From the NCBI RefSeq assembly GCF_045689235.1, contig NZ_CP136864.1:2852001-2916000 (forward strand): a stretch of 64,000 nucleotides of DNA. The letters are read 5' to 3'. Both the position numbers and the translations under genes were made by a program. Positions within the stretch are counted from its first letter, which is position 1; each line of letters starts with the position of its first letter. The notes beneath the pieces are model-generated. The model worked only from the letters and a program-made list of their open reading frames with translations. It was not told where the DNA came from and did not search any database. Below are positions 28,863 through 37,108 of the stretch, piece after piece. Origin of the DNA: Congregibacter variabilis. Its GTDB lineage: Bacteria; Pseudomonadota; Gammaproteobacteria; Pseudomonadales; Halieaceae.

Positions 28863-29843
28863 CTAAAGCAACCTCAAGACCGGCTCCTGCAAGCGCGAAA
28901 ACTGCTCCCGCAGCTGCAAAATATGATCTGACCAATAACGCTCGCTGTTAAACCATGGGAAGGCCTTAGGGAAAGCCGGATCATCCCAGCGCCGGGCCAG
29001 CCAGGCAGCGTAGCGAATAATGCGCAGGGTTCGCAGTGTCTCTATCCAATGCAGCTGTTTGGGATCGAACTCGAAAAACTCTTCGTATCCGGCAATCACT
29101 TCACCGAGCTGAATCTCTTGCTCGTTGGGTTCGCCGGATAAAAACATCCAAAGATCCTGAATAGCCGGCGCGGTCATGCAGTCATCCAGATCCACAAAAT
29201 TCGCCGTATCGTCACGCCACAAAATATTGCCGCCATGGCAGTCGCCGTGCACACGGATTCCGGGCGTTGCTTCTATCTGCGCGAGCTTCGGCGCCAGCTC
29301 CCGCTCCAGGTCATCGAGCAGCGTGACGTAGGCAGTTTTTAGTTCGCTGGGAATAAAATTGTCGGGTAGCAGGGTTCTGCTTTCATTAATAATCGCCTGC
29401 CCCTCAAGTGTCGGACGAAATTTAAAAGTCTTGGTGGCACCTATGGCGTGGATGCGTCCCAGCGTTCTACCTAGTACGAGCAAGTTGTCCAGATTATCGA
29501 ACTCCGGCGCGTGACCGCCCCGGCGCGGAAATAGGGTGTAAAGCAAACCACCCCAACGATGCACGCTCTCGCCACTCTCCGAAATCAGTGGTGCAACCAC
29601 CGGGATCTCTGCCTCTACGAGCTCCGCGCTAAAGCTGTGCTCTTCCTCAAGTTGTTCCAAAGTCCAGCGGCCGGGTCGGTAGAACTTAACGATGATGGGC
29701 TGCTCATCTTCAATACCAACCTGATAGACACGGTTCTCGTAACTATTGAGGGCCAGAAGGCGCGCGTCACTGACATAGCCGGCTGCTTCTACCGCGTTGA
29801 TGATCGCGTCCGGGGTGAGTACATCAAAGGGATGATTACTCAC
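28863..29843 (-). CDS. srkA: Stress response serine/threonine kinase A (YihE/RdoA family)
   Basis: SrkA is a kinase with an aminoglycoside-phosphotransferase fold that protects E. coli from stress-induced death. The 326-residue product shows an N-lobe with NSYENRVYQVG and VKFYRPGRW (ATP lysine). The catalytic loop is RVHGDCHGGNILW and the metal-binding motif FVDLDDC. Its start overlaps the modC stop by 4 bases, so it is the last gene of the comFC-modABC-srkA run. That coupling to molybdate transport is unexpected. Confidence 0.92.
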   Translation of the reverse strand: MSNHPFDVLTPDAIINAVEAAGYVSDARLLALNSYENRVYQVGIEDEQPIIVKFYRPGRWTLEQLEEEHSFSAELVEAEIPVVAPLISESGESVHRWGGLLYTLFPRRGGHAPEFDNLDNLLVLGRTLGRIHAIGATKTFKFRPTLEGQAIINESRTLLPDNFIPSELKTAYVTLLDDLERELAPKLAQIEATPGIRVHGDCHGGNILWRDDTANFVDLDDCMTAPAIQDLWMFLSGEPNEQEIQLGEVIAGYEEFFEFDPKQLHWIETLRTLRIIRYAAWLARRWDDPAFPKAFPWFNSERYWSDHILQLREQFSRLQEPVLRLL

Positions 29844-30916
29844 AGTGTATCGCCCAACAGGGCCGTGCTTTTGATCTGTGCATAAAGCGAGTCGCCTGTT
29901 TTAAGTTTGAGGTCTTCTAAAGATCGGCGAGTAATCCGCGCCAGTAAACACTGCTGTGAAAGCTGTAAGCGCAGTAAGCAATGTGCATTAGACAGTTGCC
30001 GGATCTCCTGCAGCGTAACCGGCAGTATGTTCTGAATACTGCTGCCTTGAGGTTTCTCGCGACACACACTCACGTCCCGTGCCGGCACCCGCAATCGTCG
30101 CGTACTCCCTGTATGCCCATCGCCTGCAACCCACAGCGACTGTCCATCTACCTTTAGCTCAGTGAGGCCGTAATCTTGATCCCGGCTTGCCACTTCTACT
30201 GCCAACAGACTCGCAGCGCCATCGTCTTCGGCTAACTGCGTATCCAGCTTGCTGGCCAGTTCCAGTAAGGGGCCCTGTTGATGTATTTGCCCCTTGTCCA
30301 TGAGCACGATGTGGTCGGCGATGGTGCTGACCTCTTCGATTTGGTGGCTCACATACAGCATGGGTAAATCATTCTCTTTATTGATGCGCGCCAGACAAGC
30401 AAGACACTCGCGCGCGGCACTTCGATCCAGATTAGCCAGCGGCTCATCCAGCAACAGCAGTTCGGGAGCTCGCATAAGGGCGCGGGCGATAGCTACCCGG
30501 GCCTGCTGCCCTGCCGACAACGAGTCAGGGCTGCGATCCATCAACGCTTCAATGGCCATCCACCGGGCTATTGGTGCAATGTCTGGTGCCTTTGTGACGG
30601 CATGCGCTGCCGCAAATTGCAGATTCTGAGCGACGCTCATATGCGGAAACAGCCGGGCATCCTGAAACACGTAAGCCACAGATCGTTTCCAGGGTTCGGC
30701 ATGGCTGTTGTTCTGTTGCCATGCTTCGCCCGCAAAGACGATGCTTGCCTGAGTAATGTCGGGACGCAGTCCGGCAATGCAATTGAGCAGTGTGGTTTTA
30801 CCGCTGCCACTGGGGCCAAACAGTGCGGTGACGCCGGTCAGCGTAATCTCGGTATTGATGCTCAGGCAAAAACCCGCGGCATCTCTGTGTTCGATATTTA
30901 GCGCTAACTGACTCAT
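29840..30916 (-). CDS. modC: Molybdate ABC transporter ATP-binding protein
   Basis: The ATPase of the molybdate importer, 358 residues. Walker A is GPSGSGKTTLL, the ABC signature LSAGQQARVAIARAL, Walker B LLLLDEPLANLD, and the switch histidine sits in YVSHQ. The C-terminal TOBE/Mop-like domain (about residues 290-355) binds molybdate and is typical of ModC. It overlaps modB and srkA by 4 bases each. Confidence 0.95.
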   Translation of the reverse strand: MSQLALNIEHRDAAGFCLSINTEITLTGVTALFGPSGSGKTTLLNCIAGLRPDITQASIVFAGEAWQQNNSHAEPWKRSVAYVFQDARLFPHMSVAQNLQFAAAHAVTKAPDIAPIARWMAIEALMDRSPDSLSAGQQARVAIARALMRAPELLLLDEPLANLDRSAARECLACLARINKENDLPMLYVSHQIEEVSTIADHIVLMDKGQIHQQGPLLELASKLDTQLAEDDGAASLLAVEVASRDQDYGLTELKVDGQSLWVAGDGHTGSTRRLRVPARDVSVCREKPQGSSIQNILPVTLQEIRQLSNAHCLLRLQLSQQCLLARITRRSLEDLKLKTGDSLYAQIKSTALLGDTL

Positions 30917-31590
30917 CGGCCAATGCGCCAGCCGCGATCGCGATAGAGCAAAAACAGTAGCAGCAAGGAGAAGGCTACCAGACCAATGGCGATTTGATGC
31001 GCGCTGGCGTAGTCCATAGCTTCGACGTGATCATAAAGTGCGATGGACAATACCTGCGTTTCGCCGGGGATATTCCCACCAATCATCAGTACCACACCAA
31101 ACTCACCCACGGTGTGCGCAAAACCCAGCGCTGCAGCCACGATAAAACTGCGTTTACACAGCGGTAGCGTGATCGCACGGAATTGCTCCAAAGGTGTTGC
31201 GCCCAGAGTGGCCGCCGCCTGAAGTAGCTTGCTGGGAACCTTGGCAAAAGCCTGCTGCAGTGGCTGCACTACAAAGGGTAACGAGTAGATCACCGACCCC
31301 ATCACCAGCGCCGAAAAACTAAAGGCTAATTGTTTGCCCGTGAGCGTTTGCCAGAGTTGTCCCGGGATAGCGTCTGGGGCCAGCGCCAGCAAAAGATAAA
31401 AGCCCAGCACCGTCGGCGGTAACACCAGGGGCAGGGCGACCAGCGCCTCGATCAATGCAGCAAAGGTACCCCGCTGTCGTGATAGCCAATAGGCCAACGG
31501 GGTCCCGATGAGTATGAGGATGATGGTGCTCACTGCAGCGAGGCGAAGAGTGAGGAGCACGGCCTGCCATTCGCTGGGGCTTAGGAGCAT
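30913..31590 (-). CDS. modB: Molybdate ABC transporter permease
   Basis: The inner-membrane channel of the molybdate importer, 225 residues with about five to six membrane helices. The EAA loop that contacts ModC is AAATLGATPLEQFRAITLP, and PLVLPPTVLGFYLL is a family signature. It overlaps the end of modA by 10 bases and the start of modC by 4. Confidence 0.95.
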   Translation of the reverse strand: MLLSPSEWQAVLLTLRLAAVSTIILILIGTPLAYWLSRQRGTFAALIEALVALPLVLPPTVLGFYLLLALAPDAIPGQLWQTLTGKQLAFSFSALVMGSVIYSLPFVVQPLQQAFAKVPSKLLQAAATLGATPLEQFRAITLPLCKRSFIVAAALGFAHTVGEFGVVLMIGGNIPGETQVLSIALYDHVEAMDYASAHQIAIGLVAFSLLLLFLLYRDRGWRIGR

Positions 31591-32399
31591 GGTCGATACC
31601 CAAAGCTTGCCAGTACGGGCACGGCGTTTAGTCCTGTTAGGTAGTCGAGAAACGCTTGAGCACTTTGTGCATTGTTGGATCGCGCATTGAGCACCGCATA
31701 TTGCTCAATGCGTGGATGCCATTCGGGTGGAACAGTAATTCCGGAATTTGGGCTTAAAGAGCGAGCGACCAGCGCCAGATCTACGCCGCCGCTGGTGTAA
31801 AACTGCATGGCCTGCTGCACGTTGCTGCCCCGGACTACGCGCCGCTCGGACGCTGCTGCAAACTCCTCGCGAGCCAAAACCGCCATGGCGGCAGCGCCGT
31901 AGGGTGCTGAACGAGGGTTTGCGACGGCGATACTCTTGCTGGGATCGCTAAGCGCTTCATGCAATGAACTGGCGCCGAGCAGCACAAGAGACCCAACAGC
32001 GTAGCACTGAGCGGGCCCCGGACTGCTTTCATCATCTATCAGTGCCTGAGGCCTTGCGCGATCGGCCGCAAGGAGTAGGTCAAAGGGTGCTCCGCGGCGC
32101 ATCTGTGCGGCGAGCACCCCGGTCGATGCACTGCTGATGATCACAGGTACTCCGGTGCTATCGGCAAAGCGATCGCCTATTTGCTCAGCTACCACACGAA
32201 AGTTCGCGGCAACGGCAATTTTGAGCGCTGCTGCATCTTTGCCATAGCTCGGTGATTGGGTGAATAAGCTGAGGAAGGCCAAACATGCCAGTGACCACCG
32301 CTTTAGTGCGTGAGATTTTCGATTTTGCAGCGCGAAAGAGTAAGGCAGTGCTATGGAAGAACAAGGAGTAGCAAAGGGGACCTGGTGGGCGCGATTCAT
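31581..32399 (-). CDS. modA: Molybdate ABC transporter substrate-binding protein
   Basis: The periplasmic binding protein of the importer, about 272 residues. The ATG at 32399 gives a long N-terminal region with a hydrophobic signal (WSLACLAFLSLF) ending near SYG. The mature part starts with LKIAVAANFRVVAEQI, the family opening with the oxyanion-contacting serine region. FDLLLAADRARPQALID and AYPYG-like RSAPYGAAAMAVL follow. A longer reading frame to 32516 would overlap comFC and is rejected. It lies 14 bases after comFC. Confidence 0.92.
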   Translation of the reverse strand: MNRAHQVPFATPCSSIALPYSFALQNRKSHALKRWSLACLAFLSLFTQSPSYGKDAAALKIAVAANFRVVAEQIGDRFADSTGVPVIISSASTGVLAAQMRRGAPFDLLLAADRARPQALIDDESSPGPAQCYAVGSLVLLGASSLHEALSDPSKSIAVANPRSAPYGAAAMAVLAREEFAAASERRVVRGSNVQQAMQFYTSGGVDLALVARSLSPNSGITVPPEWHPRIEQYAVLNARSNNAQSAQAFLDYLTGLNAVPVLASFGYRPCS

Positions 32400-32413
32400 C
32401 CCCCCATTGTAGG

Positions 32414-33139
32414 TCAACGCGCCGGTGTTCGGGCAAGACAATACAGATGAACCTCGGCGGCACCGGCTTTTAGCAGCGCGCTGGCCATGGCGTTGCCGGT
32501 GGCAGCTGTGGTGCATACATCATCAACAATACCGACGGAGAGCCCCAGCACGTCGCCGTGAACTGCAAAGGCTTCTTTGAGGTTGGATAGCCGCTCGCTG
32601 CGCGTAGCATGTGCCTGTGATGGGGTGGATCGCCTGCGGCTCAGGCGAGCACGTTTGCTGGGGGTGGCCTCTATCGAGGGCTGCAGCAAGCACAGGGCTC
32701 GAAGTAAATCCTCGCTCTGATTGAAGCCGCGGCGCAGCTCGCGACGCCAGTGAAGTGGTGTGGCCAGTAATAAATCTAATTTTTCGAAACAAATAGGTGC
32801 TTTTAATATTATTTTCGCGGCTGTTATAGCCAGTCTTTGCTCTTTTAGATACTTCCATCGGTGCATAAAGTACGCCAGTGCAGCGTCATACTCGTAGGCG
32901 GCCGTGATGCTGTGCAGTAACGGCGGCTTCTGCAGGCACGACTGACAGAGTCGGCCACCGACCCTCGGAAGTGCGCATCGTGGGCAGGAATCATCATTGG
33001 GACAGAGCGCATCCCGGCATACCTCACATATGGCTTCGCTAAGGTGGCTACGCTGGTCACAGTAAATACAGCGCTGGGGCGCCAGGTAGTCGAGAGCTCC
33101 GAAGGCAATTGTCTTCAGAGCATTGTTAACCATAGTCAC
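32414..33139 (-). CDS. comFC: ComF family phosphoribosyltransferase-like protein
   Basis: ComFC/GntX proteins are needed for DNA uptake in competent bacteria. The 241-residue product has an N-terminal zinc ribbon (CIYCDQRSHL, CEVCRDALC, CPRCALP, CQSCL). The PRTase motif is degenerate, VGIVDDVCTTAATG, and RELRRGFNQSE is conserved. The start is GTG 33139 or ATG 33133. It heads the mod operon and is divergent from bioB, as in Pseudomonas. The PilQ secretin in this window could belong to the same uptake route, but that is inference. Confidence 0.9.
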   Translation of the reverse strand: MTMVNNALKTIAFGALDYLAPQRCIYCDQRSHLSEAICEVCRDALCPNDDSCPRCALPRVGGRLCQSCLQKPPLLHSITAAYEYDAALAYFMHRWKYLKEQRLAITAAKIILKAPICFEKLDLLLATPLHWRRELRRGFNQSEDLLRALCLLQPSIEATPSKRARLSRRRSTPSQAHATRSERLSNLKEAFAVHGDVLGLSVGIVDDVCTTAATGNAMASALLKAGAAEVHLYCLARTPAR

Positions 33140-33148
33140 TATCTAAGG

Positions 33149-33176
33149 TTGACAGCGATGGTCGTCGAATTACCAT
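33149..33176 (+). promoter_or_regulatory. Candidate sigma70 promoter for bioB
   Basis: TTGACA (33149-33154, a perfect -35), a 16-base spacer and TACCAT (33171-33176). It sits in the 62-base comFC-bioB spacer just ahead of the AAGGAGA ribosome site. No clear BirA operator palindrome was seen. Confidence 0.45.
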
Positions 33177-33201
33177 GGCGCTCCCTAAGGAGAGCTGCAT
33201 T

Positions 33202-34311
33202 ATGAACCTGCCTGTTTCATCGACGTCATCCGTGTCATCGTCCTATTCGTCTGAGCTGTCCGAGGCAAGCGCCGACGTTGCGGTCGACCAGTCGGGCTTC
33301 GCAGCTTTGCGCCACGACTGGCTGCGCGAAGAGGTGGCGTCACTGTTTGCACTGCCATTTAGTGATTTGATCTATCGTGCGCAGTCTGTTCATCGAGACC
33401 ATTTTGACCCCAATGAGGTGCAGGTGAGCACTTTGCTTTCGATCAAAACCGGCGCCTGCCCCGAAGACTGCGCCTATTGCCCGCAAAGCACGCGTTTTGA
33501 TACGGGCCTGTCCGTGGAGGCGCTCATGGAGGTTAATCAGGTGCTCGAGCAGGCACGGGCGGCTCGTCAGTCGGGAGCTACGCGTTTTTGCATGGGAGCC
33601 GCCTGGCGCTCGCCCAAAGATCGCGATCTACCGGTACTTACAGCGATGATCGAAGGTGTAAAGAACCTTGGTTTAGAGACCTGTATGACGCTGGGTATGC
33701 TCAGTGATACCCAGGCGCAGACACTTGCCGAGGCAGGGTTGGATTACTACAACCACAATCTGGATACCTCACCGGAATACTACGGAGACATAATCACCAC
33801 GCGGACTTATGCTGATCGACTGAAAACTCTGGAGCATGTTCGCCAGTCGGGTATGAAGGTATGCAGCGGTGGCATCGTCGGAATGGGCGAGGATCAAAGT
33901 GATCGCGTGGGCCTTTTACAACAGTTGGCTAATCTGCCGGAGCACCCCGATAGTGTGCCAATTAATATGTTGGTTCGCGTACCCGGTACTCCCCTGGCCG
34001 GGGAGGAGGATCTAGACCCATTTGAGTTTGTGCGCACCATCGCGGTGGCCCGAATTCTCATGCCACGGTCGCACGTGCGTCTGTCCGCGGGCCGTGAGGA
34101 TATGAATGATCAGACCCAGGCCCTGGCCTTTTTGGCTGGCGCTAACTCCATCTTCTATGGCGAGAAGCTGCTCACGACAACTAACCCGCTGGCTAACTCT
34201 GATCTTGCGTTATTTGCAAGACTGGGCATAAACCCGCAGGAGCGAGAGGTGCCTGGCGAAGCATTTGAAGATCTGCGCTTTTATGACGCGATGCAAGCTG
34301 TAAATACCTAA
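33202..34311 (+). CDS. bioB: Biotin synthase
   Basis: A radical-SAM enzyme that inserts sulfur into dethiobiotin. The 369-residue product has the radical cluster motif CPEDCAYC (Cys86, 90, 93), then RFCMGAAWRSPKDRD and YYNHNLDTSPEYY. The ATG at 33202 is set by AAGGAGA about 8 bases upstream. The cluster lies about 33 residues later than in E. coli BioB because of a serine-rich N-terminal extension. No other bio genes are adjacent. Confidence 0.96.
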   Translation: MNLPVSSTSSVSSSYSSELSEASADVAVDQSGFAALRHDWLREEVASLFALPFSDLIYRAQSVHRDHFDPNEVQVSTLLSIKTGACPEDCAYCPQSTRFDTGLSVEALMEVNQVLEQARAARQSGATRFCMGAAWRSPKDRDLPVLTAMIEGVKNLGLETCMTLGMLSDTQAQTLAEAGLDYYNHNLDTSPEYYGDIITTRTYADRLKTLEHVRQSGMKVCSGGIVGMGEDQSDRVGLLQQLANLPEHPDSVPINMLVRVPGTPLAGEEDLDPFEFVRTIAVARILMPRSHVRLSAGREDMNDQTQALAFLAGANSIFYGEKLLTTTNPLANSDLALFARLGINPQEREVPGEAFEDLRFYDAMQAVNT

Positions 34312-34572
34312 AACCAGGTTTATCTTCAGTAAATTCGATATATTAGAAGTAAGTGAGCGATTACTTACTAAATTCCGCTGAGCGCATTCACCGCCGTTTG
34401 CCCTATATTTGACGGCTTTTCTGACCAGCTTTGTTGCTGGCCTAATCACAAAATTAAGCATGCATTAGCCCATGAATTGACTATAATGTGTCCACAAGTT
34501 AACACTGAACACATAAGCGCAAAGCCTCGGAAGTGACAAGGCCAAAGCGTCGATGATATTGGGGAGAGAGTC

Positions 34573-36366
34573 ATGCCTAGCTATAAAGCGCCACTGCGCG
34601 ATATTCAATTTGTAATCAACGAAGTACTCGACACAGAAAACCTGTACCAGGGTCTGAAGGGCTATGAAGAAGCCACACCGGATTTGATGAATGCGATCAT
34701 CGAAGAGGGTGCCAAGTTTGCCGAGAACGTTCTTTCTCCGCTGAACCAAAGCGGTGATGAAGAGGGCTGCGTCTGGTCCGAAGAGGGTGTAAAAACTCCC
34801 GCGGGATTCCCCGAGGCTTATAAGCAGTATGTCGATAACGGCTGGCCCTCATTATCCGCTGAGCCTGAGTTTGGTGGGCAGGACATGCCCAGCATGCTTG
34901 GTATCGTAATTAACGAGCTTGCCGGTACCGCTAACTGGTCCTGGCTGATGTACCCGGGCCTGTCTCATGGTTGTATCAAGACCCTCGAGGCCCACGGGTC
35001 GCCAGAGCAAAAGCAGCAGTACCTGCCCAAACTTGTGAGTGGTAACTGGACTGGCACCATGTGTCTTACCGAGTCGCATTGCGGGTCGGATCTGGGCTTG
35101 CTGCGCACCAAAGCAGAGCCTCAGGCCGACGGCAGCTACGCCATCACTGGCACAAAGATTTTTATCTCCGCCGGCGAGCACGATATGTCAGACAATATTG
35201 TGCACATCGTGATCGCCCGCATGCCTGACGCACCGGAGGGCACCAAGGGTATCTCGCTGTTTGTGGTGCCCAAGTTCAATGTTAATGAAGACGGCAGTAT
35301 TGGCGATCGCAACAGCGTGCACTGTGCATCCATCGAAAAGAAGATGGGTATCAAGGCTTCCGCTACCTGCGTGATGAACTTTGACAGTGCCAAGGGTTAC
35401 CTGATTGGCGAGCCCAATCGCGGTTTGAACATGATGTTCACCTTTATGAACACCGCCCGCATCGGTACTGCTATTCAGGGACTGGCTCACGCCGAGCTTG
35501 CTTACCAAGGGTCTCTGGAATACGCCCGGGAGCGATTGGCGATGCGCAGCCTTACCGGGCCCAAGAATCCCGATGGCCCTGCGGACCCCATTATTGTGCA
35601 CCCGGACGTGCGTCGCATGTTGCTCACGCAAAAGTCCATCGCTGAAGGTAGTCGTGCAATGCTCTATTACCTTGCACAGCTGGGCGATATTGTTGAGCGC
35701 GGTGACGAGGAGAGCGCCAAGAAGGCCGATGACCTCATGGCTCTGCTGACTCCTATCGCCAAGGCTTTTGTTACCGAGGCGGGGCTTGAGGCCGCTAACC
35801 ACGGCATTCAGATTTATGGCGGTCACGGCTTTATTCGTGAGTGGGGAATGGAGCAAATCGCTCGCGATGCACGTATTGCTACTTTGTATGAAGGAACCAC
35901 GGGTATTCAGGCGCTGGACCTCATTGGCCGTAAGGTTCTGGGTTCTGGCGGCAAGTTGCTCATGGGCTTTACAGAGATGATGGGTGAATTTGTCGCGGAG
36001 AATGATGACGAGGCCTACGCCGAGTTCACCGCACCGCTGACCAAATACAAGGACGAGTGGCTGACCATGTCTTTGGAAGTCGGCGGTAAGGCCATGGAGA
36101 ATCCCGATGAGGCAGGAGCCGCATCAGTGGATTACCTCATGTATTCAGGCTACGTTGCTCTAGCGTATTTTTGGGCGCAGATGGCGGTGGTTGCCCACAA
36201 GAAGATTGCCGAAGGCGAGGGTGACACCGCGTTTTATGAGGCAAAGCTCATGACCGCGCGTTTTTACTTCCAGCGCATCTTGCCGCGCACTATGTCGCAT
36301 AAGGAGTCTTTACTCTCTGGAGCAGAGAACCTTATGGACATGCCAGAGGCGATGTTCGCTTTCTGA
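34573..36366 (+). CDS. Acyl-CoA dehydrogenase, DmdC-like long form
   Basis: A FAD enzyme that makes 2-enoyl-CoA from acyl-CoA. The 597-residue length and the opening MPSYKAPLRDIQFVINEVL match the long family that includes DmdC, the 3-methylmercaptopropionyl-CoA dehydrogenase of DMSP breakdown. FAD/substrate motifs are TGTMCLTESHCGSDLG and YEGTTGIQALDLIGRK, which holds the catalytic glutamate region. The C-terminal extra domain is present (about residues 470-597). DMSP use is plausible in a marine bacterium, but the family also contains general acyl-CoA dehydrogenases and no dmdA, dmdB or dmdD is nearby. Confidence 0.85.
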   Translation: MPSYKAPLRDIQFVINEVLDTENLYQGLKGYEEATPDLMNAIIEEGAKFAENVLSPLNQSGDEEGCVWSEEGVKTPAGFPEAYKQYVDNGWPSLSAEPEFGGQDMPSMLGIVINELAGTANWSWLMYPGLSHGCIKTLEAHGSPEQKQQYLPKLVSGNWTGTMCLTESHCGSDLGLLRTKAEPQADGSYAITGTKIFISAGEHDMSDNIVHIVIARMPDAPEGTKGISLFVVPKFNVNEDGSIGDRNSVHCASIEKKMGIKASATCVMNFDSAKGYLIGEPNRGLNMMFTFMNTARIGTAIQGLAHAELAYQGSLEYARERLAMRSLTGPKNPDGPADPIIVHPDVRRMLLTQKSIAEGSRAMLYYLAQLGDIVERGDEESAKKADDLMALLTPIAKAFVTEAGLEAANHGIQIYGGHGFIREWGMEQIARDARIATLYEGTTGIQALDLIGRKVLGSGGKLLMGFTEMMGEFVAENDDEAYAEFTAPLTKYKDEWLTMSLEVGGKAMENPDEAGAASVDYLMYSGYVALAYFWAQMAVVAHKKIAEGEGDTAFYEAKLMTARFYFQRILPRTMSHKESLLSGAENLMDMPEAMFAF

Positions 36367-36414
36367 ACGGCTTGATATTCCCCTGGACTCTCCGGGGGGT
36401 GCAATCCAAAGCTA

Positions 36415-36440
36415 CGGGCGCGATAATTCGCGCCCGTTTT
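36415..36440 (+). terminator. Rho-independent terminator after the acyl-CoA dehydrogenase gene
   Basis: CGGGCGCG (36415-36422), loop ATAATT and CGCGCCCG (36429-36436) followed by TTTT. The stem is 8 bp and GC-rich. Confidence 0.8.
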
Positions 36441-36461
36441 CGTTGTTACGAGGCTAAATGC

Positions 36462-36695
36462 ATGTCTCAGAATGAAGAGCAGCCACAAGCTCCTGTCCAG
36501 CCTGCAACCGAGGGCCCCGAGCGGCAGTTGTATCCCGAAGATCAGGCCAAGGTAGACGCGTTTTTAAAACGCGGCGTGAACTCTGTGGAAAGAAAACCCT
36601 TCAAACCGCTGTACTTACTGGTGATGCTCATCGTTGTTGTCGGCGCCTTGAGTGTGTTCAGTCAATGGCTGGCGCATCAAGCGGGCGTGTTCTAA
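36462..36695 (+). CDS. DUF3094 family small membrane protein
   Basis: A 77-residue protein of unknown function. The N-terminal third is a disordered stretch rich in Gln, Pro and Glu. The conserved DUF3094 core follows (LYPEDQAKVDAFLKRGVNSV, then ERKPFKP), and one membrane helix (LYLLVMLIVVVGALSVFS) near the C-terminus. The ATG at 36462 lies directly after the terminator hairpin; an upstream in-frame extension to 36372 runs through the hairpin and is rejected. The family is widespread in Pseudomonas and relatives. Confidence 0.82.
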   Translation: MSQNEEQPQAPVQPATEGPERQLYPEDQAKVDAFLKRGVNSVERKPFKPLYLLVMLIVVVGALSVFSQWLAHQAGVF

Positions 36696-36738
36696 TTAAC
36701 TGAGTTTGCTATGCTTTTAGGCCTCGCAGCGGCGATCT

Positions 36739-36815
36739 CGGTGTGTGGCGCAGCCTGGTAGCGCACTTCCTTCGGGAGGAAGGGGTCGGAGGTTCGAATC
36801 CTCTCACACCGACCA
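36739..36815 (+). tRNA. tRNA-Pro, anticodon CGG
   Basis: A full cloverleaf. The acceptor arm is CGGTGTG/CACACCG, followed by discriminator A and an encoded CCA. The D-arm is GCGCAGCCTGGTAGCGC and the anticodon stem CTTCC/GGAAG. The loop TTCGGGA has anticodon CGG at 36773-36775, and the T-arm contains GGTTCGAATCC. It reads proline CCG codons. A TATGCT box at 36710-36715 may be its -10. Confidence 0.95.
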
Positions 36816-37108
36816 TTAAAAACAATAACTTATAACTTTATACTCTCTCTAATTCCCTGGTATTTTCTATCCTAAGTCCATATTAAGTCCGGCTTTATCA
36901 CTGGACGCTCACGCGACGCACTCACTCTGCGCAAGGTTTTCCCGCTATCCGGACTATCGATTCATTCGATTCTGCTTCTAGTAAAAACATTAATGATTTT
37001 GACTTAGATCACGCCGATTGGAGATACCCTCACTTTGAGTGGCAACGGGTTAGTTGCGAGTGATAAAGTCAACTGAGATACGTCCTCTCTCCTGTGATTG
37101 CGGTAATT
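36816..37108. other. Non-coding spacer after tRNA-Pro
   Basis: No gene is seen in these 293 bases. The sequence is more AT-rich than the surroundings. It holds a CRP/FNR-like inverted motif TTTGA-N6-TCACG at 36998-37013 that could regulate the downstream secreted protein. No direct repeat of the tRNA 3' end was noticed, so there is no evidence of an attachment site. Confidence 0.4.

Noticed and set aside
32400..32516. Longer modA start inside comFC
   Set aside because: The added residues are not a signal peptide and overlap comFC; the ATG at 32399 leads directly into the export signal.
34482..34487. TATAAT box upstream of the acyl-CoA dehydrogenase gene
   Set aside because: The -10 is perfect but no -35-like hexamer lies at 16-18 bases, so it was not listed as a promoter.
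36739..37108. Integration site at tRNA-Pro
   Set aside because: No integrase gene and no repeat of the tRNA 3' end were seen downstream, although the next genes look somewhat accessory.
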